Source: Streptomyces sp. TLI_171
Lineage (GTDB): Bacteria; Actinomycetota; Actinomycetes; Streptomycetales; Streptomycetaceae
Assembly (NCBI RefSeq): GCF_003610255.1
Contig: NZ_RAPS01000001.1
Location: 7,467,001 to 7,531,000 of the forward strand
DNA: 64,000 bases
Direction of reading: 5' to 3'
A program made the translations under genes and the position numbers. Shown in pieces: positions 16,558-25,143 of the stretch (positions are counted from its first letter, which is position 1; each line of letters begins with the position of its first letter). A model generated the notes under the pieces. The model saw nothing but the letters and a program-made list of their open reading frames with translations. It did no database searches and was not told where the DNA came from.

Positions 16558-16902
16558 GGGCTGGGCAAGGCCGAGACCGCCCAGGCGCTCGGCATCAGCC
16601 CCGCCACGCTCACCGCGTGGGAGCAGGGTCGCCGCGACCCGCAGGGCGAGGGCCGCGCCGCGTACGCCCGGCTGCCGGACGGCGTCGCCGCGCAACTCGC
16701 CGACGCGGCAGCGGAGACGGCGGCCGAGCGCGAGCCGGAGCGCGGGCCGGAGCCGGCGTCGGCGCCTGGACCCGAGTCGAAGCCGGAGCCGCGGGCCGCG
16801 TTCCTGGCCGGCCCGAAGGCTGCCGCCGAGCCCGCCGTTCGGCCCGCTGCCGAACCCGCCTCGCCGCAGCAGCCGGGTCGGCACTGTACGGGCCGGCCAC
16901 CT
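16558..16902 (+). pseudogene. Helix-turn-helix gene remnant
   Basis: After an in-frame TAA (16555-16557) the frame reads GLGKAETAQALGISPATL and TAWEQGRRDPQGEGRAAYAR, a recognisable helix-turn-helix, followed by an Ala/Pro/Glu-rich tail that runs straight into a MarR fragment in the same frame. No start codon or complete N-terminus exists, and the stop lies just before the helix where a coding codon is expected. It is best read as the debris of a DNA-binding protein joined to the next remnant. Confidence 0.5.
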
Positions 16903-17285
16903 GCCTCGACCCTGGCCACCCTGTACCGGTCCGGCCTGCGACGGATCACCGAGCTGGCCGCTATCGAGGGCGTCACCCAGCCCGCGATGACCGTCCTGGT
17001 CCGGGTGATGGAGGAGTCCGGTCTGGTCGAGCCAAGGGCGACGCGTCCGACCGGCGGGTCACGTTGGTGTCGCTGACCGAGGCCGGCGCGGCGTACGTCG
17101 GGGCCCGGCGGCAGGCGGGCGTGGACGCGTTCGCACGGCTGGTCGACGAGCTCGCCGACGACGAGGTCGAGGCCCAGGTGGCGGCGCTTCCGGCGCTGGC
17201 GCACCTGGCAGAGCTCGAGAGCCAGGACCGAGAAGGGCCGAAGCGGCCCGGCAGTGCGGCGAGCCGTTGGCTGCAGCGCCGTTGA
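16903..17285 (+). pseudogene. MarR-family regulator, truncated and frameshifted
   Basis: The first part (frame of 16909) reads STLATLYRSGLRRITELA and GVTQPAMTVLVRVMEESG, the MarR winged-helix DNA-binding core. At about 17030 the frame breaks: GAGCCAAGGGC needs one extra base to read E-R-K-G, after which the other frame continues GDASDRRVTLVSLTEAGA to the stop at 17285. The N-terminal dimerisation helix is missing. So the gene is both 5'-truncated and shifted by one base. Its position after an MFS exporter fits a lost drug-responsive repressor. Confidence 0.75.
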
Positions 17286-17295
17286 CGGCCCGTCA
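17283..17295. repeat. TGACGGNCCGTCA palindrome at gene end
   Basis: Perfect 6-bp arms around C; the left arm starts with the TGA stop of the MarR remnant. Confidence 0.75.
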
Positions 17296-17622
17296 GGTCG
17301 GTGGTGGGCACCCGGGACCGGTCGTCGGGCTTGCCGAACGGGCGCTGCGCCCCGCGACGCCCGACCTGTGCGCTGGTCCGTCTCGCCGTCGGAGTGCTCG
17401 TCCGGACGGTGCTCGGGAACCGGATGGTGCGCGGGGTGGTGACCGGGCAGGTGGAAGCCGGGCCGTCGCCTTGCGTTCCGGTGCCGGAGGACCCCGGGGA
17501 GGGGTGATCCCGGCCCGGACCCCCGGCGGGATCCTCAGGGTTTGCTCAGACCTGTGTCGGCGGGGCGGCGGGGTCTGCCAGCATGGGCCCGCCTGTGAAG
17601 GGGCGCACTCTCGGGGGGAACC
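17296..17622. other. Intergenic stretch, probable promoter region
   Basis: A 327-bp spacer. Several short frames exist but none has a supporting ribosome site or recognisable protein. The last ~90 bp are less G-rich and presumably hold the promoter of the gene at 17623. Confidence 0.4.
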
Positions 17623-18300
17623 ATGACGGGTATTGAGGATGCCGGGCCGGCGGTGCTCCAGCCGTGCCCGAGCTGCGGACTCGGCGACCAGGTGAGCGGC
17701 GTGCCGGCGGTCTACCACGCCGGGCGGGACAGCGTCCGGGTCACCCGCCCGGCGCGCCACGACGAGGGCGAGGAGACGGTGACCCGCTCGGTCACCACCT
17801 CGCTGTCGGGCGCGTTGGCGCCCGCGCCGACCCTGCTGCCGTTCACGGCGGCGGGCGACGTGGCCGGGGGAGTGCTGCTGGTGCTGGTGGCGATCGGCAC
17901 GTTCATCGGCGGCGCCGCGGGCGGCCACTGGTTCAGCGAGGACAGCGAGCCGACCCGCCGGACGACCACCGGCGGCTGGTACTACACCCAGCAGGACGCC
18001 GCGCCCGCGCACCACTCCTCGCTGGCGTTCCTCGGCTGGATCTCCGCGCTGGCGCTGCTGTCGGCGATCACGCTGCTGGTCCGGGCCGGCCGGCGACAGG
18101 CCGCCCGGAAGCTGCTGCTGGCCGGTCGGGCGGAGGCGGAACGGCTCTGGTCGCAGGGCTGGTACTGCCGGCGGTGCGGGTCGGTGCACTTCCGGGCCCG
18201 GCCGGGCGAGAAGGCACGGGCGCTGACGCTCCAGGAGTTCCGGTCGCAGGTGTGGGAAGCCGGCGGGTACGGCAGCCTCGCTGAGCGCGGCACCTTCTGA
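17623..18300 (+). CDS. Membrane protein with N- and C-terminal zinc-ribbon-like Cys pairs
   Basis: A 225-residue protein starting with a CPSCG pair at about residue 17, then a polar stretch, two membrane spans (about 80-105 and 135-155) and a C-terminal soluble tail containing CRRCGSVHF near residue 187. The two Cys pairs could form one zinc ribbon if both ends are cytoplasmic. The frameshifted gene at 28403-28959 has the same architecture, so these are paralogues. No known function. Confidence 0.75.
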   Translation: MTGIEDAGPAVLQPCPSCGLGDQVSGVPAVYHAGRDSVRVTRPARHDEGEETVTRSVTTSLSGALAPAPTLLPFTAAGDVAGGVLLVLVAIGTFIGGAAGGHWFSEDSEPTRRTTTGGWYYTQQDAAPAHHSSLAFLGWISALALLSAITLLVRAGRRQAARKLLLAGRAEAERLWSQGWYCRRCGSVHFRARPGEKARALTLQEFRSQVWEAGGYGSLAERGTF

Positions 18301-18582
18301 CCCCGGGTCGGCACGCGGGTCGGTGCCGGGGTCGGTACGTGGGCAAGCGCTCGTGGTGGGGTGGGCGAAACCGGTTGTGGGGCGGGCGGGGCGACGCGTA
18401 GCGTGACGCGGGTGAACACCGGAACGGCCTTCGGCCACGCACGGACGGGTGACCCGGTGGGCGGCTGAGGCCGCCCCGGGCGCCGGGTGGGCATCCGGTC
18501 GGTCGGGTGCGCGGGCCGCCGTGTCGTCGAGCAGTACCTCGACACGTCTCCCGAACAACCCGACCCGAGAGGTTCGCCCGGC

Positions 18583-18957
18583 ATGCCTGCCGCTTTCAAC
18601 CACACCATCATCGCCTCCAAGGACCGCGAGGCCTCCGCCCGTTTCTTCCTGGACCTGCTGGAGGCCGAACAGGCGCCGTCCTGGGGCCCGTTCACCAACC
18701 TGACGCTCCCCGACGGCGTGCTCCTGCAGTTCGCCGAGCCGCCGGTGGAGATCCAGATGCAGCACTACGCGTTCCTGGTCGACGACGAACTCTTCGACCG
18801 CGCGCACGCCCTGCTGCGCGAGCGCGGCATCGACCACTGGGCCGACCCGCAGATGCAGCGCCTCGGCGAGACCAACACCGAGCACGGCGGCCGCGGCGTC
18901 TACCTGCTCGACCCGTCCGGCCACGGCATCGAACTCCTCACCCGCCCCTACCTGTAG
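18583..18957 (+). CDS. VOC-family (glyoxalase/bleomycin-resistance fold) protein
   Basis: A 124-residue single-domain vicinal-oxygen-chelate protein. It opens with the beta strand FNHTIIASKDREASARFF, has the central QMQHYAFLVDD strand with a metal-type His, and ends YLLDPSGHGIELLTRPY, the usual last strand with its Glu ligand. ATG 18583 follows GAGAGG at 18567. VOC proteins may be isomerases, dioxygenases or drug-binding proteins; nothing nearby indicates which. Confidence 0.85.
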   Translation: MPAAFNHTIIASKDREASARFFLDLLEAEQAPSWGPFTNLTLPDGVLLQFAEPPVEIQMQHYAFLVDDELFDRAHALLRERGIDHWADPQMQRLGETNTEHGGRGVYLLDPSGHGIELLTRPYL

Positions 18958-18996
18958 ACCCGTGGCCCGGGCGCGCGGCTGACGGTGCGTCGGGGG

Positions 18997-20277
18997 TCAG
19001 GACGGGGAGGGGACCATGCGGTGCAGGCCCTTCCGGTCGTAGTAGAAGGTCATGGCGAAGCCGAAGACCAGCGCGACGACGAAGCCGAGCAGGATCATCA
19101 GCCAGGCGCGGGTGAGGCCGGCGTCGGCCTGCGCGTTGAAGTACAGGATGGCGCGGACGCCGCCGGCCACCTGGCGCATCGGCTCGAAGGCGCCGAGGAA
19201 GCGGTAGAAGGACGGGGTGGCCTGCAGGGGCACGGTCGCGCCGGAGGAGGGGAGGGCGAGGGCGATGAAGACGAACATCGCGACGAGTTGGCCCAGGGTG
19301 CCGAACGCCGCGTTGATCGCCTGGACGCCGAGGCCGACCGCGACGCAGGCGCAGAAGGAGAACACCCAGAGCAGCGGCAGGTGCGGGGCGTCCATGCCCA
19401 GGATGCCGACCGTCGCCAGGATGATCATGGTGGTGGTGACGGCGGCCAGTCCCGCCGTCATCGCCATCTTCACCAGCAGGGTCTGGGTGCGGTTGATCGG
19501 AACGGTGGGGCGGCGGGTGTGCCACGGGCCGATCTCGCTGTCCGCGTAGCCGAGCGCGGTGTCCACGCCGTTGTGCACCAGGTTCGCGCTCAGGAACCCC
19601 GCCAGGACCAGCAGCAGCGTGTAGTAGAAGGCGCTCAGCCCCAGCCCCGTGTGCCGCCCGATCGGATGGCCGGGCTCCACCCGGACCTCCACCGGGTCGG
19701 CCAGCAGCAGCTTCGAGGTCGCCGGGGCGTCCGGCGCGGCCGCCGTCAGCCGCTTGCCGAGCGCCTCCGAGGAACGGTGGGCGGCCTGCTGGGTGATCTG
19801 CCCCGCCAGCGAGGACGCCAGCGACCCGGCACCCGGGTTGGTGAGCGCCAACAGGACCGGCCGGGCCGAGGCCTGATCGGTCGTCAGCGCCGCCACGCTC
19901 CGGGTGAAGTCCTCCGGGACGACCAGCGCGCCGTACACCTTGCCCGAGGACAGCTGGTCCTGGGCCTCCGCCCTGGACACCCGCCGCCACTGCACCTGGC
20001 CGGGCGGGGTGCCGGCCGCGATCGCGTCCGTCAGCTCGGCGCCCAGCGGTGCGGACTGTCCCGGCAGCGGCGGCCCGGTGTCCGCGTCGACCAGGGCGAT
20101 CGGCATCCGGTGCAGGTCGTCCGCCGGGGTCAGGATGCCGCCCATGTACAGCAGCGACAGCACCAGGGCGACCAGCGCGCTCAGCACGCCGGGCACCAGC
20201 CACAGCTTCCACCGGCGCAGCACCCGCCCCGCGCGGGCCTGCCGAGCATTCACCTGCGGGGGGATCCCGGTCGCCAT
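18997..20277 (-). CDS. DUF3533 / YhgE-Pip-like membrane protein
   Basis: A 426-residue membrane protein with one N-terminal span (about residues 25-45), a ~170-residue extracytoplasmic domain (IALVDADTGPPLPGQ, later GALVVPEDFTRSV), and about five C-terminal spans ending in FAMTFYYDRKGLHRM. This is the DUF3533/SNG1 layout related to ABC-2-type transporters and phage-infection-protein homologues. ATG 20277 (MATGIPPQ) is preferred to the upstream extension. Function unknown; drug or lipid export is possible by analogy. Confidence 0.8.
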   Translation of the reverse strand: MATGIPPQVNARQARAGRVLRRWKLWLVPGVLSALVALVLSLLYMGGILTPADDLHRMPIALVDADTGPPLPGQSAPLGAELTDAIAAGTPPGQVQWRRVSRAEAQDQLSSGKVYGALVVPEDFTRSVAALTTDQASARPVLLALTNPGAGSLASSLAGQITQQAAHRSSEALGKRLTAAAPDAPATSKLLLADPVEVRVEPGHPIGRHTGLGLSAFYYTLLLVLAGFLSANLVHNGVDTALGYADSEIGPWHTRRPTVPINRTQTLLVKMAMTAGLAAVTTTMIILATVGILGMDAPHLPLLWVFSFCACVAVGLGVQAINAAFGTLGQLVAMFVFIALALPSSGATVPLQATPSFYRFLGAFEPMRQVAGGVRAILYFNAQADAGLTRAWLMILLGFVVALVFGFAMTFYYDRKGLHRMVPSPS

Positions 20278-20417
20278 GGCACTCCACCGACTCGTCGCCG
20301 CCGGCCCCCGGCCGGGCGCCCCCACGACGATAGGTCCGGGGCGCGGCGCGACCCCGCGCGACACCGGCGAGCCTCACCCCAACGGGCCAGTCACCGCGGT
20401 TCGCTAGAGTCGGCCCC

Positions 20418-21014
20418 ATGGACGAGCAGGTGAAGACGCCGTTCGGGAACTTCCCCGAGGTGCGGCGCGCGGTGGACACCGTCGCGGAACTGGCCGGCCC
20501 CGTGGCCGAGGCGCTCAAGAACTGGGACGCGGACCTCGCCCGGTCCGTGCTGTACGTCGACACCGATCCCGAACTCGCCGACACCGCGGTGTTCTGCGCC
20601 GCGTACGACGTCCCGGCCGAGGCGTCGGCGAACTGCGTCGTGGTCGCCGCCAAGCGCGGCGGCGAGACCACGCTGGCCGCCGGGCTGGTCCTCGCGACCA
20701 CCCGCCTGGACGTCAACAAGGCCGTCCGCAGCCATCTCGGCGCGCGGAAGGCCTCGTTCGCACCGATGGACACCGCCGTCGGCGAGAGCGGCATGGAGTA
20801 CGGCGGCATCACCCCCGTCGGCCTCCCCGCGCACTGGCCGCTGCTGATCGACGCCGCGGTCGCCGCCACCCCCTGGGTCCTGGTCGGCAGCGGACGGCGG
20901 CGCGGCAAGCTGCTGCTGCCCGGCACGGCGGTCGCGGCGCTGCCCGGGGCTCAGGTGCTGGCCGGGCTGGCGGGCCTCGTGGCCGGCGCGGGCGCTGCGG
21001 ACGTCGCGGGCTGA
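20418..21014 (+). CDS. YbaK/EbsC-family aminoacyl-tRNA deacylase-like protein
   Basis: A 198-residue protein with a YbaK/ProX-like editing fold: NCVVVAAKRGGETTLAAGLVL, then RLDVNKAVRSHLG and the GMEYGGITPVGLP block around residues 125-140. Members hydrolyse mischarged tRNA, such as Cys- or Ala-tRNA(Pro). Divergent from the DUF3533 gene across 140 bp. Confidence 0.85.
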   Translation: MDEQVKTPFGNFPEVRRAVDTVAELAGPVAEALKNWDADLARSVLYVDTDPELADTAVFCAAYDVPAEASANCVVVAAKRGGETTLAAGLVLATTRLDVNKAVRSHLGARKASFAPMDTAVGESGMEYGGITPVGLPAHWPLLIDAAVAATPWVLVGSGRRRGKLLLPGTAVAALPGAQVLAGLAGLVAGAGAADVAG

Positions 21015-21131
21015 GCGGGGACCCGGAGCGGGAACACCGCGGGGGTCGCGGAGGTTGGACCGGATGGTCCGGGTCGGAGGTGGCGCTCCGGTCGGGCCGA
21101 GCCGACGTCCCACGCGAGGAGTGAGAACGAG

Positions 21132-21638
21132 ATGACCACGGACCGGGCTGTCCTGGCCGGCGGCTGCTTCTGGGGAATGCAGGAGCTGATCCGCAAACTC
21201 CCCGGCGTCCAGTCGACCCGCACCGGGTACACCGGCGGCGAGAACGCGCACGCCACCTACCGCAACCACCCCGGCCACGCCGAGGCGCTGGAGATCATCT
21301 ACGACCCGGAGCGGACCAGCTACCGGGCGCTGCTGGAGTTCTTCTTCCAGATCCACGACCCGAGCACGGTCGACCGGCAGGGCAACGACATCGGGAGCAG
21401 CTACCGCTCCGCGATCTTCTACGCCGACGAGCAGCAGCGGGCCACCGCGGTCGACACCATCGCGGACGTCGACGCGAGCGGCCTCTGGCCGGGCAAGGTG
21501 GTCACCGAGGTGACCCCGCTCGGGGATTTCTGGGAGGCCGAGCCCGAGCACCAGGACTACCTGCAGCAGTTCCCGAACGGCTACACCTGCCACTACCCGC
21601 GCCCGGGCTGGAAGCTGCCCGTCCGCGAAGGCGCCTGA
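21132..21638 (+). CDS. msrA: Peptide methionine (S)-sulfoxide reductase MsrA
   Basis: A 168-residue MsrA. It contains the catalytic Cys12 in GGCFWG, followed by TGYTGGENAHATYRN and HAEALEIIYDPERTSY, all hallmark blocks. A C-terminal Cys (NGYTCHYPRP) could recycle the sulfenic acid. It repairs oxidised methionine with thioredoxin. ATG 21132 follows GAGGAGTGAGA. A strong hairpin follows the gene. Confidence 0.95.
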   Translation: MTTDRAVLAGGCFWGMQELIRKLPGVQSTRTGYTGGENAHATYRNHPGHAEALEIIYDPERTSYRALLEFFFQIHDPSTVDRQGNDIGSSYRSAIFYADEQQRATAVDTIADVDASGLWPGKVVTEVTPLGDFWEAEPEHQDYLQQFPNGYTCHYPRPGWKLPVREGA

Positions 21639-21644
21639 CGGCCG

Positions 21645-21680
21645 CCGGCCGCAGGGGCGAAAGCTGCGCCCTGCGGCCGG
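21645..21680. terminator. Hairpin after msrA, shared with the convergent TetR gene
   Basis: Arms CCGGCCGCAGGGGCG and CGCCCTGCGGCCGG (one bulged G) with a 7-nt loop lie 7 bp after the msrA stop and before the end of the convergent TetR gene. Confidence 0.75.
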
Positions 21681-21697
21681 TCGGGCCGGCCCCGCGG

Positions 21698-22267
21698 TCA
21701 GGGGGTGCGCGGGTTGCGGAGGAGGGTGTCGAGGGAGTCGACGATCCAGTCCCAGGAGGCTTGCGGGTCGACGGGGGTGTGGGCGAAGCCGCCGGCGGCT
21801 TCGAGCTCGATGTAGCCGTGGACGACACCGCCGAGGAGGCGGACCGCGTGGGTCTGGTCGGGTTCGGGGATGTGGTAGCCGCGCAGGATGGCTCGGGTGA
21901 GCCGGGCGTGGCGGGGGGCGGCGCCGGCGGCGGCCGTGGCCGGGTCGAGGCGGAGGCGGGCGGCGGCGTAGCGGCCGGGGTGCTCGCGGGCGTAGCCGCG
22001 GTAGGCCTCGGCGAACGCGGCGAGGGCGTCGCGCCCGGCCCGGCCGGCGACGGCGTCGGTGGCGCGGTCGGCGAGTTCGGCGAGGGCGAGCAGCGCGATC
22101 CGGACCTTGAGGTCGTGCGAGCTCTTGACGTGCGAGTACAGGCTGGCGACCTTCACGTCGAAGCGGCGGGCCAGTTCGGTGACGGTCACCTGGTCGAAGC
22201 CGACCTCGTCGGCCAGTTCCGCGCCCGCCCTGGCCAGGACGTCGGGGGTCAGTCCTGCACGTGCCAC
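21698..22267 (-). CDS. TetR-family regulator with WHG-type C-terminal domain
   Basis: A 189-residue TetR protein. The helix-turn-helix at residues ~20-50 reads FDQVTVTELARRFDVKVASLYSHV. The ligand domain contains a WHG-like HAVRLLGGVVHGYIELEAAGGF segment near residues 140-165. It is divergent from the FBP-type gene, and a perfect palindrome lies between them, so it probably represses both. Inducer unknown. Confidence 0.87.
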   Translation of the reverse strand: MARAGLTPDVLARAGAELADEVGFDQVTVTELARRFDVKVASLYSHVKSSHDLKVRIALLALAELADRATDAVAGRAGRDALAAFAEAYRGYAREHPGRYAAARLRLDPATAAAGAAPRHARLTRAILRGYHIPEPDQTHAVRLLGGVVHGYIELEAAGGFAHTPVDPQASWDWIVDSLDTLLRNPRTP

Positions 22268-22325
22268 CGGGTGCCGCCTCCTCTGTTGCTCGAATCTCCC
22301 TGAGGGTTCCTGAAGAGATTATCCG

Positions 22326-22348
22326 TTTGCCTAAACGACTTAGGCAAA
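22326..22348. promoter_or_regulatory. Probable TetR operator TTTGCCTAA-N5-TTAGGCAAA
   Basis: A perfect 9-bp inverted repeat with a 5-bp spacer, in a locally AT-rich patch 16 bp upstream of the GTG start of the FBP gene and 59 bp upstream of the tetR start. Size and placement fit a TetR-family operator controlling both divergent genes. Confidence 0.75.
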
Positions 22349-22363
22349 TTAGCGTGGCGTTTC

Positions 22364-22861
22364 GTGAGAGAGCTGACCGACCCCGAGATCCGCGCCGCGT
22401 TCCTGAACTGCTCCAAGGGCGAGGCGAAACGACTCAACCTGCCCCGGGACCTGGCCGAGCAGCCCTGGAGCGAACTGGACTTCCTCGGCTGGCGCGACCC
22501 GCAGGCACCAGACCGCGCCTATCTGGTGACCGAGCTCGGCGACGGCCCGGAGGCCGTGGTGCTGCGCAGTTCCTCGGGCGCCTCCTGGCAGCCCCGCCGC
22601 AGCATCTGCTCGCTCTGCGTCACCACGCACACCGGCGGCGTCTCGCTGCTGGTCGCCCCGCTGGCCGGACCCGCCGGGCGGCAGGGCAACTCGGTCGGCG
22701 CGTACATGTGCAGCGACCTCGCCTGTTCGCTGTACGTCCGCGATCTGCGCGAGACCGGCACCAAGATCCACGAGTCGCTGACGCAGGAGCAGCGGATCGA
22801 GCGGATGCGCGGCAACCTGGTCGCCTTCCTGGACAAGGTGCGGGGCGGGGCGGCCGGCTGA
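22364..22861 (+). CDS. FBP-domain (treble-clef zinc finger) protein
   Basis: A 165-residue protein of the streptomycete FBP family. It has an N-terminal helix (EIRAAFLNCSKGEAKRLNLP), then a treble-clef-like zinc site with CSLC at about residue 84 and a second Cys pair (YMCSDLACSLYV) near residue 118, and a C-terminal helix. The start is GTG 22364, just after the TetR operator. The family has been compared to EF-G-binding fusidic-acid-resistance proteins, so ribosome protection is a reasonable but unproven guess. Confidence 0.8.
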   Translation: MRELTDPEIRAAFLNCSKGEAKRLNLPRDLAEQPWSELDFLGWRDPQAPDRAYLVTELGDGPEAVVLRSSSGASWQPRRSICSLCVTTHTGGVSLLVAPLAGPAGRQGNSVGAYMCSDLACSLYVRDLRETGTKIHESLTQEQRIERMRGNLVAFLDKVRGGAAG

Positions 22862-22943
22862 GCCACCGGCAGAGCGCTCCGGGCCCCGGAGTAGGGTGCG
22901 AACCACCGCGGCCGCACCGGCCGTTCGGCGAACGGGGGCACGG

Positions 22944-23777
22944 ATGGCAGGGGTCGGGGCGGCTGCCGAGGCCGACGCGTACGACGCGCTGGAACGCCGG
23001 ATCTGGGACGGGCGGGCCGACGCCTACGCCGCAAGCTTCGCCCGGCTCTGCGCCCATCCCGTGCCGGCGCTGCTCGACGCGGCGGGCGTCCAGGCGGGCA
23101 GAGCGGTGCTCGACGTCGGCACCGGAACGGGCGCCGCCGCGGCTGCCGGATGTGCGCGCGGGGCCCGGGTGACCGCGGTGGACGCCGAACCGAGCATGCT
23201 GGCGGCGACCCGGCGCAACGCCCCCGAGGCGGCGGTGCACGCCGCGACGCTGCCCGAACTGCCCTTCGCCGACGGCACGTTCGACGCCGTGGTCGGCAAC
23301 TTCGTGCTCAACCACGTGGGGCGGCAAGGGGCGGCCGTCGCCGAGCTGCGCCGTGTGCTGCGCCCCGGCGGACGGCTGGCCCTCACCGTCTGGGCCCAAC
23401 CCCCGCTGCCCGGGCAGACCTTGCTCGGCCGCGCCGTCGAGGCCGCCGGTGCGCCCCGCCCCGCCCATCTGCCGCCGGCCCCCGCCGCCCTGCAGGCGAC
23501 CGGCACGCCGGAGGGCCTCACCGCGCTGGTGGCCGGGGCCGGCCTGCGCGACGCCGACTGCCGCACCCTGCGCTGGAACCACCGCACCAGCGCCGAGGAC
23601 TGGTGGGCCGGCCCGGCCGGCCGGGTCGCGTTCATCGGCGAACTGCTGCACTCCCAGACGCCGGAGATGCGCGCCGCCGTCAAGCGGGAGTTCGAGCGCC
23701 TGGCGGAGGAATTCCGGGGACCTGACGGGGAGTTGGCACTGCCGCACGCGGCCCTGCTGGTGTCCGGGCGGAGGTGA
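22944..23777 (+). CDS. Class I SAM-dependent methyltransferase
   Basis: A 277-residue methyltransferase with motif I VLDVGTGTGAAAAA near residue 55, the acidic end of strand 2 (VTAVDAEPSML), and the post-motif strand FDAVVGNFVLNHV, followed by LRRVLRPGGRLALTVW. This is the UbiE/Methyltransf_11-like layout. ATG 22944 is preferred over the earlier start at 22896 because the upstream codons do not look coding. Substrate unknown. Confidence 0.87.
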   Translation: MAGVGAAAEADAYDALERRIWDGRADAYAASFARLCAHPVPALLDAAGVQAGRAVLDVGTGTGAAAAAGCARGARVTAVDAEPSMLAATRRNAPEAAVHAATLPELPFADGTFDAVVGNFVLNHVGRQGAAVAELRRVLRPGGRLALTVWAQPPLPGQTLLGRAVEAAGAPRPAHLPPAPAALQATGTPEGLTALVAGAGLRDADCRTLRWNHRTSAEDWWAGPAGRVAFIGELLHSQTPEMRAAVKREFERLAEEFRGPDGELALPHAALLVSGRR

Positions 23778-23880
23778 TCCGGCCGGGTTCCGGAGGGCCG
23801 CGTGCTCGTGCGGTTCCGGAACCGTCGGACGGATCACCCCACCCGGGGCCGTCCGGGGACGGCCCCGGACCGGCCGACCG

Positions 23881-25143
23881 TCACCAGTCGGAGTTGGACG
23901 CGCCCAGACTCATCAGCACCTGGTCGAAGGCGTTGCCGTCGTTGTCGTCGGTGTACGACATCGCGAGCGTGCCGAACGGGGAGGACGCCACCGCGAGCTG
24001 CTCCTGCCGGCCGGTGGTGACCTGGCTGACGGACTGGGCCGCCAGCCGGCCGGTGAAGGTGCCGTCGGGGTTGAGGCCCCGGGCCCGGACCGCCGGGTCG
24101 GTGCCGGCGACGCTCCAGCCGACCACGGCGTCGCGCTGGTCGTCGATGCCGACGGTGGGGCTGCCGGCTCCGGTCCCGCTGGAGATCTCGACCTCGGCCG
24201 AGCCTGCGGCGCCGGCCGCGGTGAACGACCTGGCCCAGACGCCGCGGGTGCCGGTGTGGTCGGACTCCCAGGCCACGGCGAAGTCGCCGTTGAAGTCGGC
24301 GGCCACGGCCGGGCGCTGCTGCTGCCCGCCGCTGATGCTGTTGGCGCTGCGGCGGGTGAGGGTGACGGCCCCGTTCGCCTTGGCCAGCTTCACCAGGCCG
24401 ACCTGGTAGTAGCCGTTGCCGTCGGTGTCCTCGTCCCAGACCACGACGGCGTCGCCCGAGGCGGAGGTGGCGACGTCGGGGTTGTGGTGCGCGCCGCCGG
24501 TGGCGTTGACGGTCACCTCGTAGGCCTTCGTCGTGGTCCCGGTGAACCCGGCGGCCTTCACCGTCGCCGCCGCGGTGCCCTGGATGTCCTCCCAGACCAC
24601 GGAGAACGCGACCGCGGTGGTGCTGCCCGGCGCGCCGTCCGGGTCGACGGCGACCCGCGGGTGGATCTGCTGGCCGTCGGCGCTCGCGTTGGCCTGGCCG
24701 GAGCCGAGCACCGCGCCGGCCGGGGAGAGCACCCGGTAGGCGATGTTGTCGTACCCGTTGCCGTCCGGGTCCTCCGCCCACACGACGACGGCGTTGCCCC
24801 GGTCGTCGAGGCCCACGTCGGGCTGGAGGTGCCGCCAGGCGGTGCCTGCCGTCCCACCCGCCGAGAGCTTCGTCTCGTAGGCCGGGACGCCGTTGCGGAA
24901 CATCCGCACCCAGACGTCGCTGTGCGCGTCGTCGCCCGGGTCGGTCGAGTCCCGGTCGTCCTCCCAGACCACGGCGACGTCGCCGAGGCGGTTGGCCGCG
25001 ATGGCGGACGAGTCCTGGTCGCCGGTGGCGACGCTGTTCGCGGTCACCCAGGAGGAGGGCCCGGCCGCCGAGGCGGGGGCGACCAGGGCGAGGGCCGCGG
25101 CGAAGCCGGTGGCGGCCGCGGCGAGAACGGAGAGCTTACGCAT
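23881..25143 (-). CDS. Secreted repeat protein, possibly beta-propeller, coupled to phoD
   Basis: A 420-residue exported protein with signal peptide (LSVLAAAATGFAAALALVAPASA, cleaved near residue 26). The mature protein repeats a pattern of V/I-V-V-W followed by an acidic stretch: VAVVWEDDRDSTDPG, AVVVWAEDPDGNGYDN, AVVVWDEDTDGNGYYQ, FAVAWESDHTG. About six such blades suggest a propeller-like fold with Asp-rich, possibly Ca2+-binding loops. Its ATG overlaps the last codons of the PhoD gene by 8 bp, so translation is probably coupled. Function unknown. Confidence 0.75.
   Translation of the reverse strand: MRKLSVLAAAATGFAAALALVAPASAAGPSSWVTANSVATGDQDSSAIAANRLGDVAVVWEDDRDSTDPGDDAHSDVWVRMFRNGVPAYETKLSAGGTAGTAWRHLQPDVGLDDRGNAVVVWAEDPDGNGYDNIAYRVLSPAGAVLGSGQANASADGQQIHPRVAVDPDGAPGSTTAVAFSVVWEDIQGTAAATVKAAGFTGTTTKAYEVTVNATGGAHHNPDVATSASGDAVVVWDEDTDGNGYYQVGLVKLAKANGAVTLTRRSANSISGGQQQRPAVAADFNGDFAVAWESDHTGTRGVWARSFTAAGAAGSAEVEISSGTGAGSPTVGIDDQRDAVVGWSVAGTDPAVRARGLNPDGTFTGRLAAQSVSQVTTGRQEQLAVASSPFGTLAMSYTDDNDGNAFDQVLMSLGASNSDW

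Noticed and set aside
17301..17507. 68-codon plus-strand frame after the MarR remnant
   Set aside because: No ribosome site, atypical composition and no recognisable protein features.
22326..22348. Iron box
   Set aside because: Contains TTAGGC and GCCTAA arms but lacks the AGGTWAGSCTWACCT core; spacing and divergent tetR favour a TetR operator.
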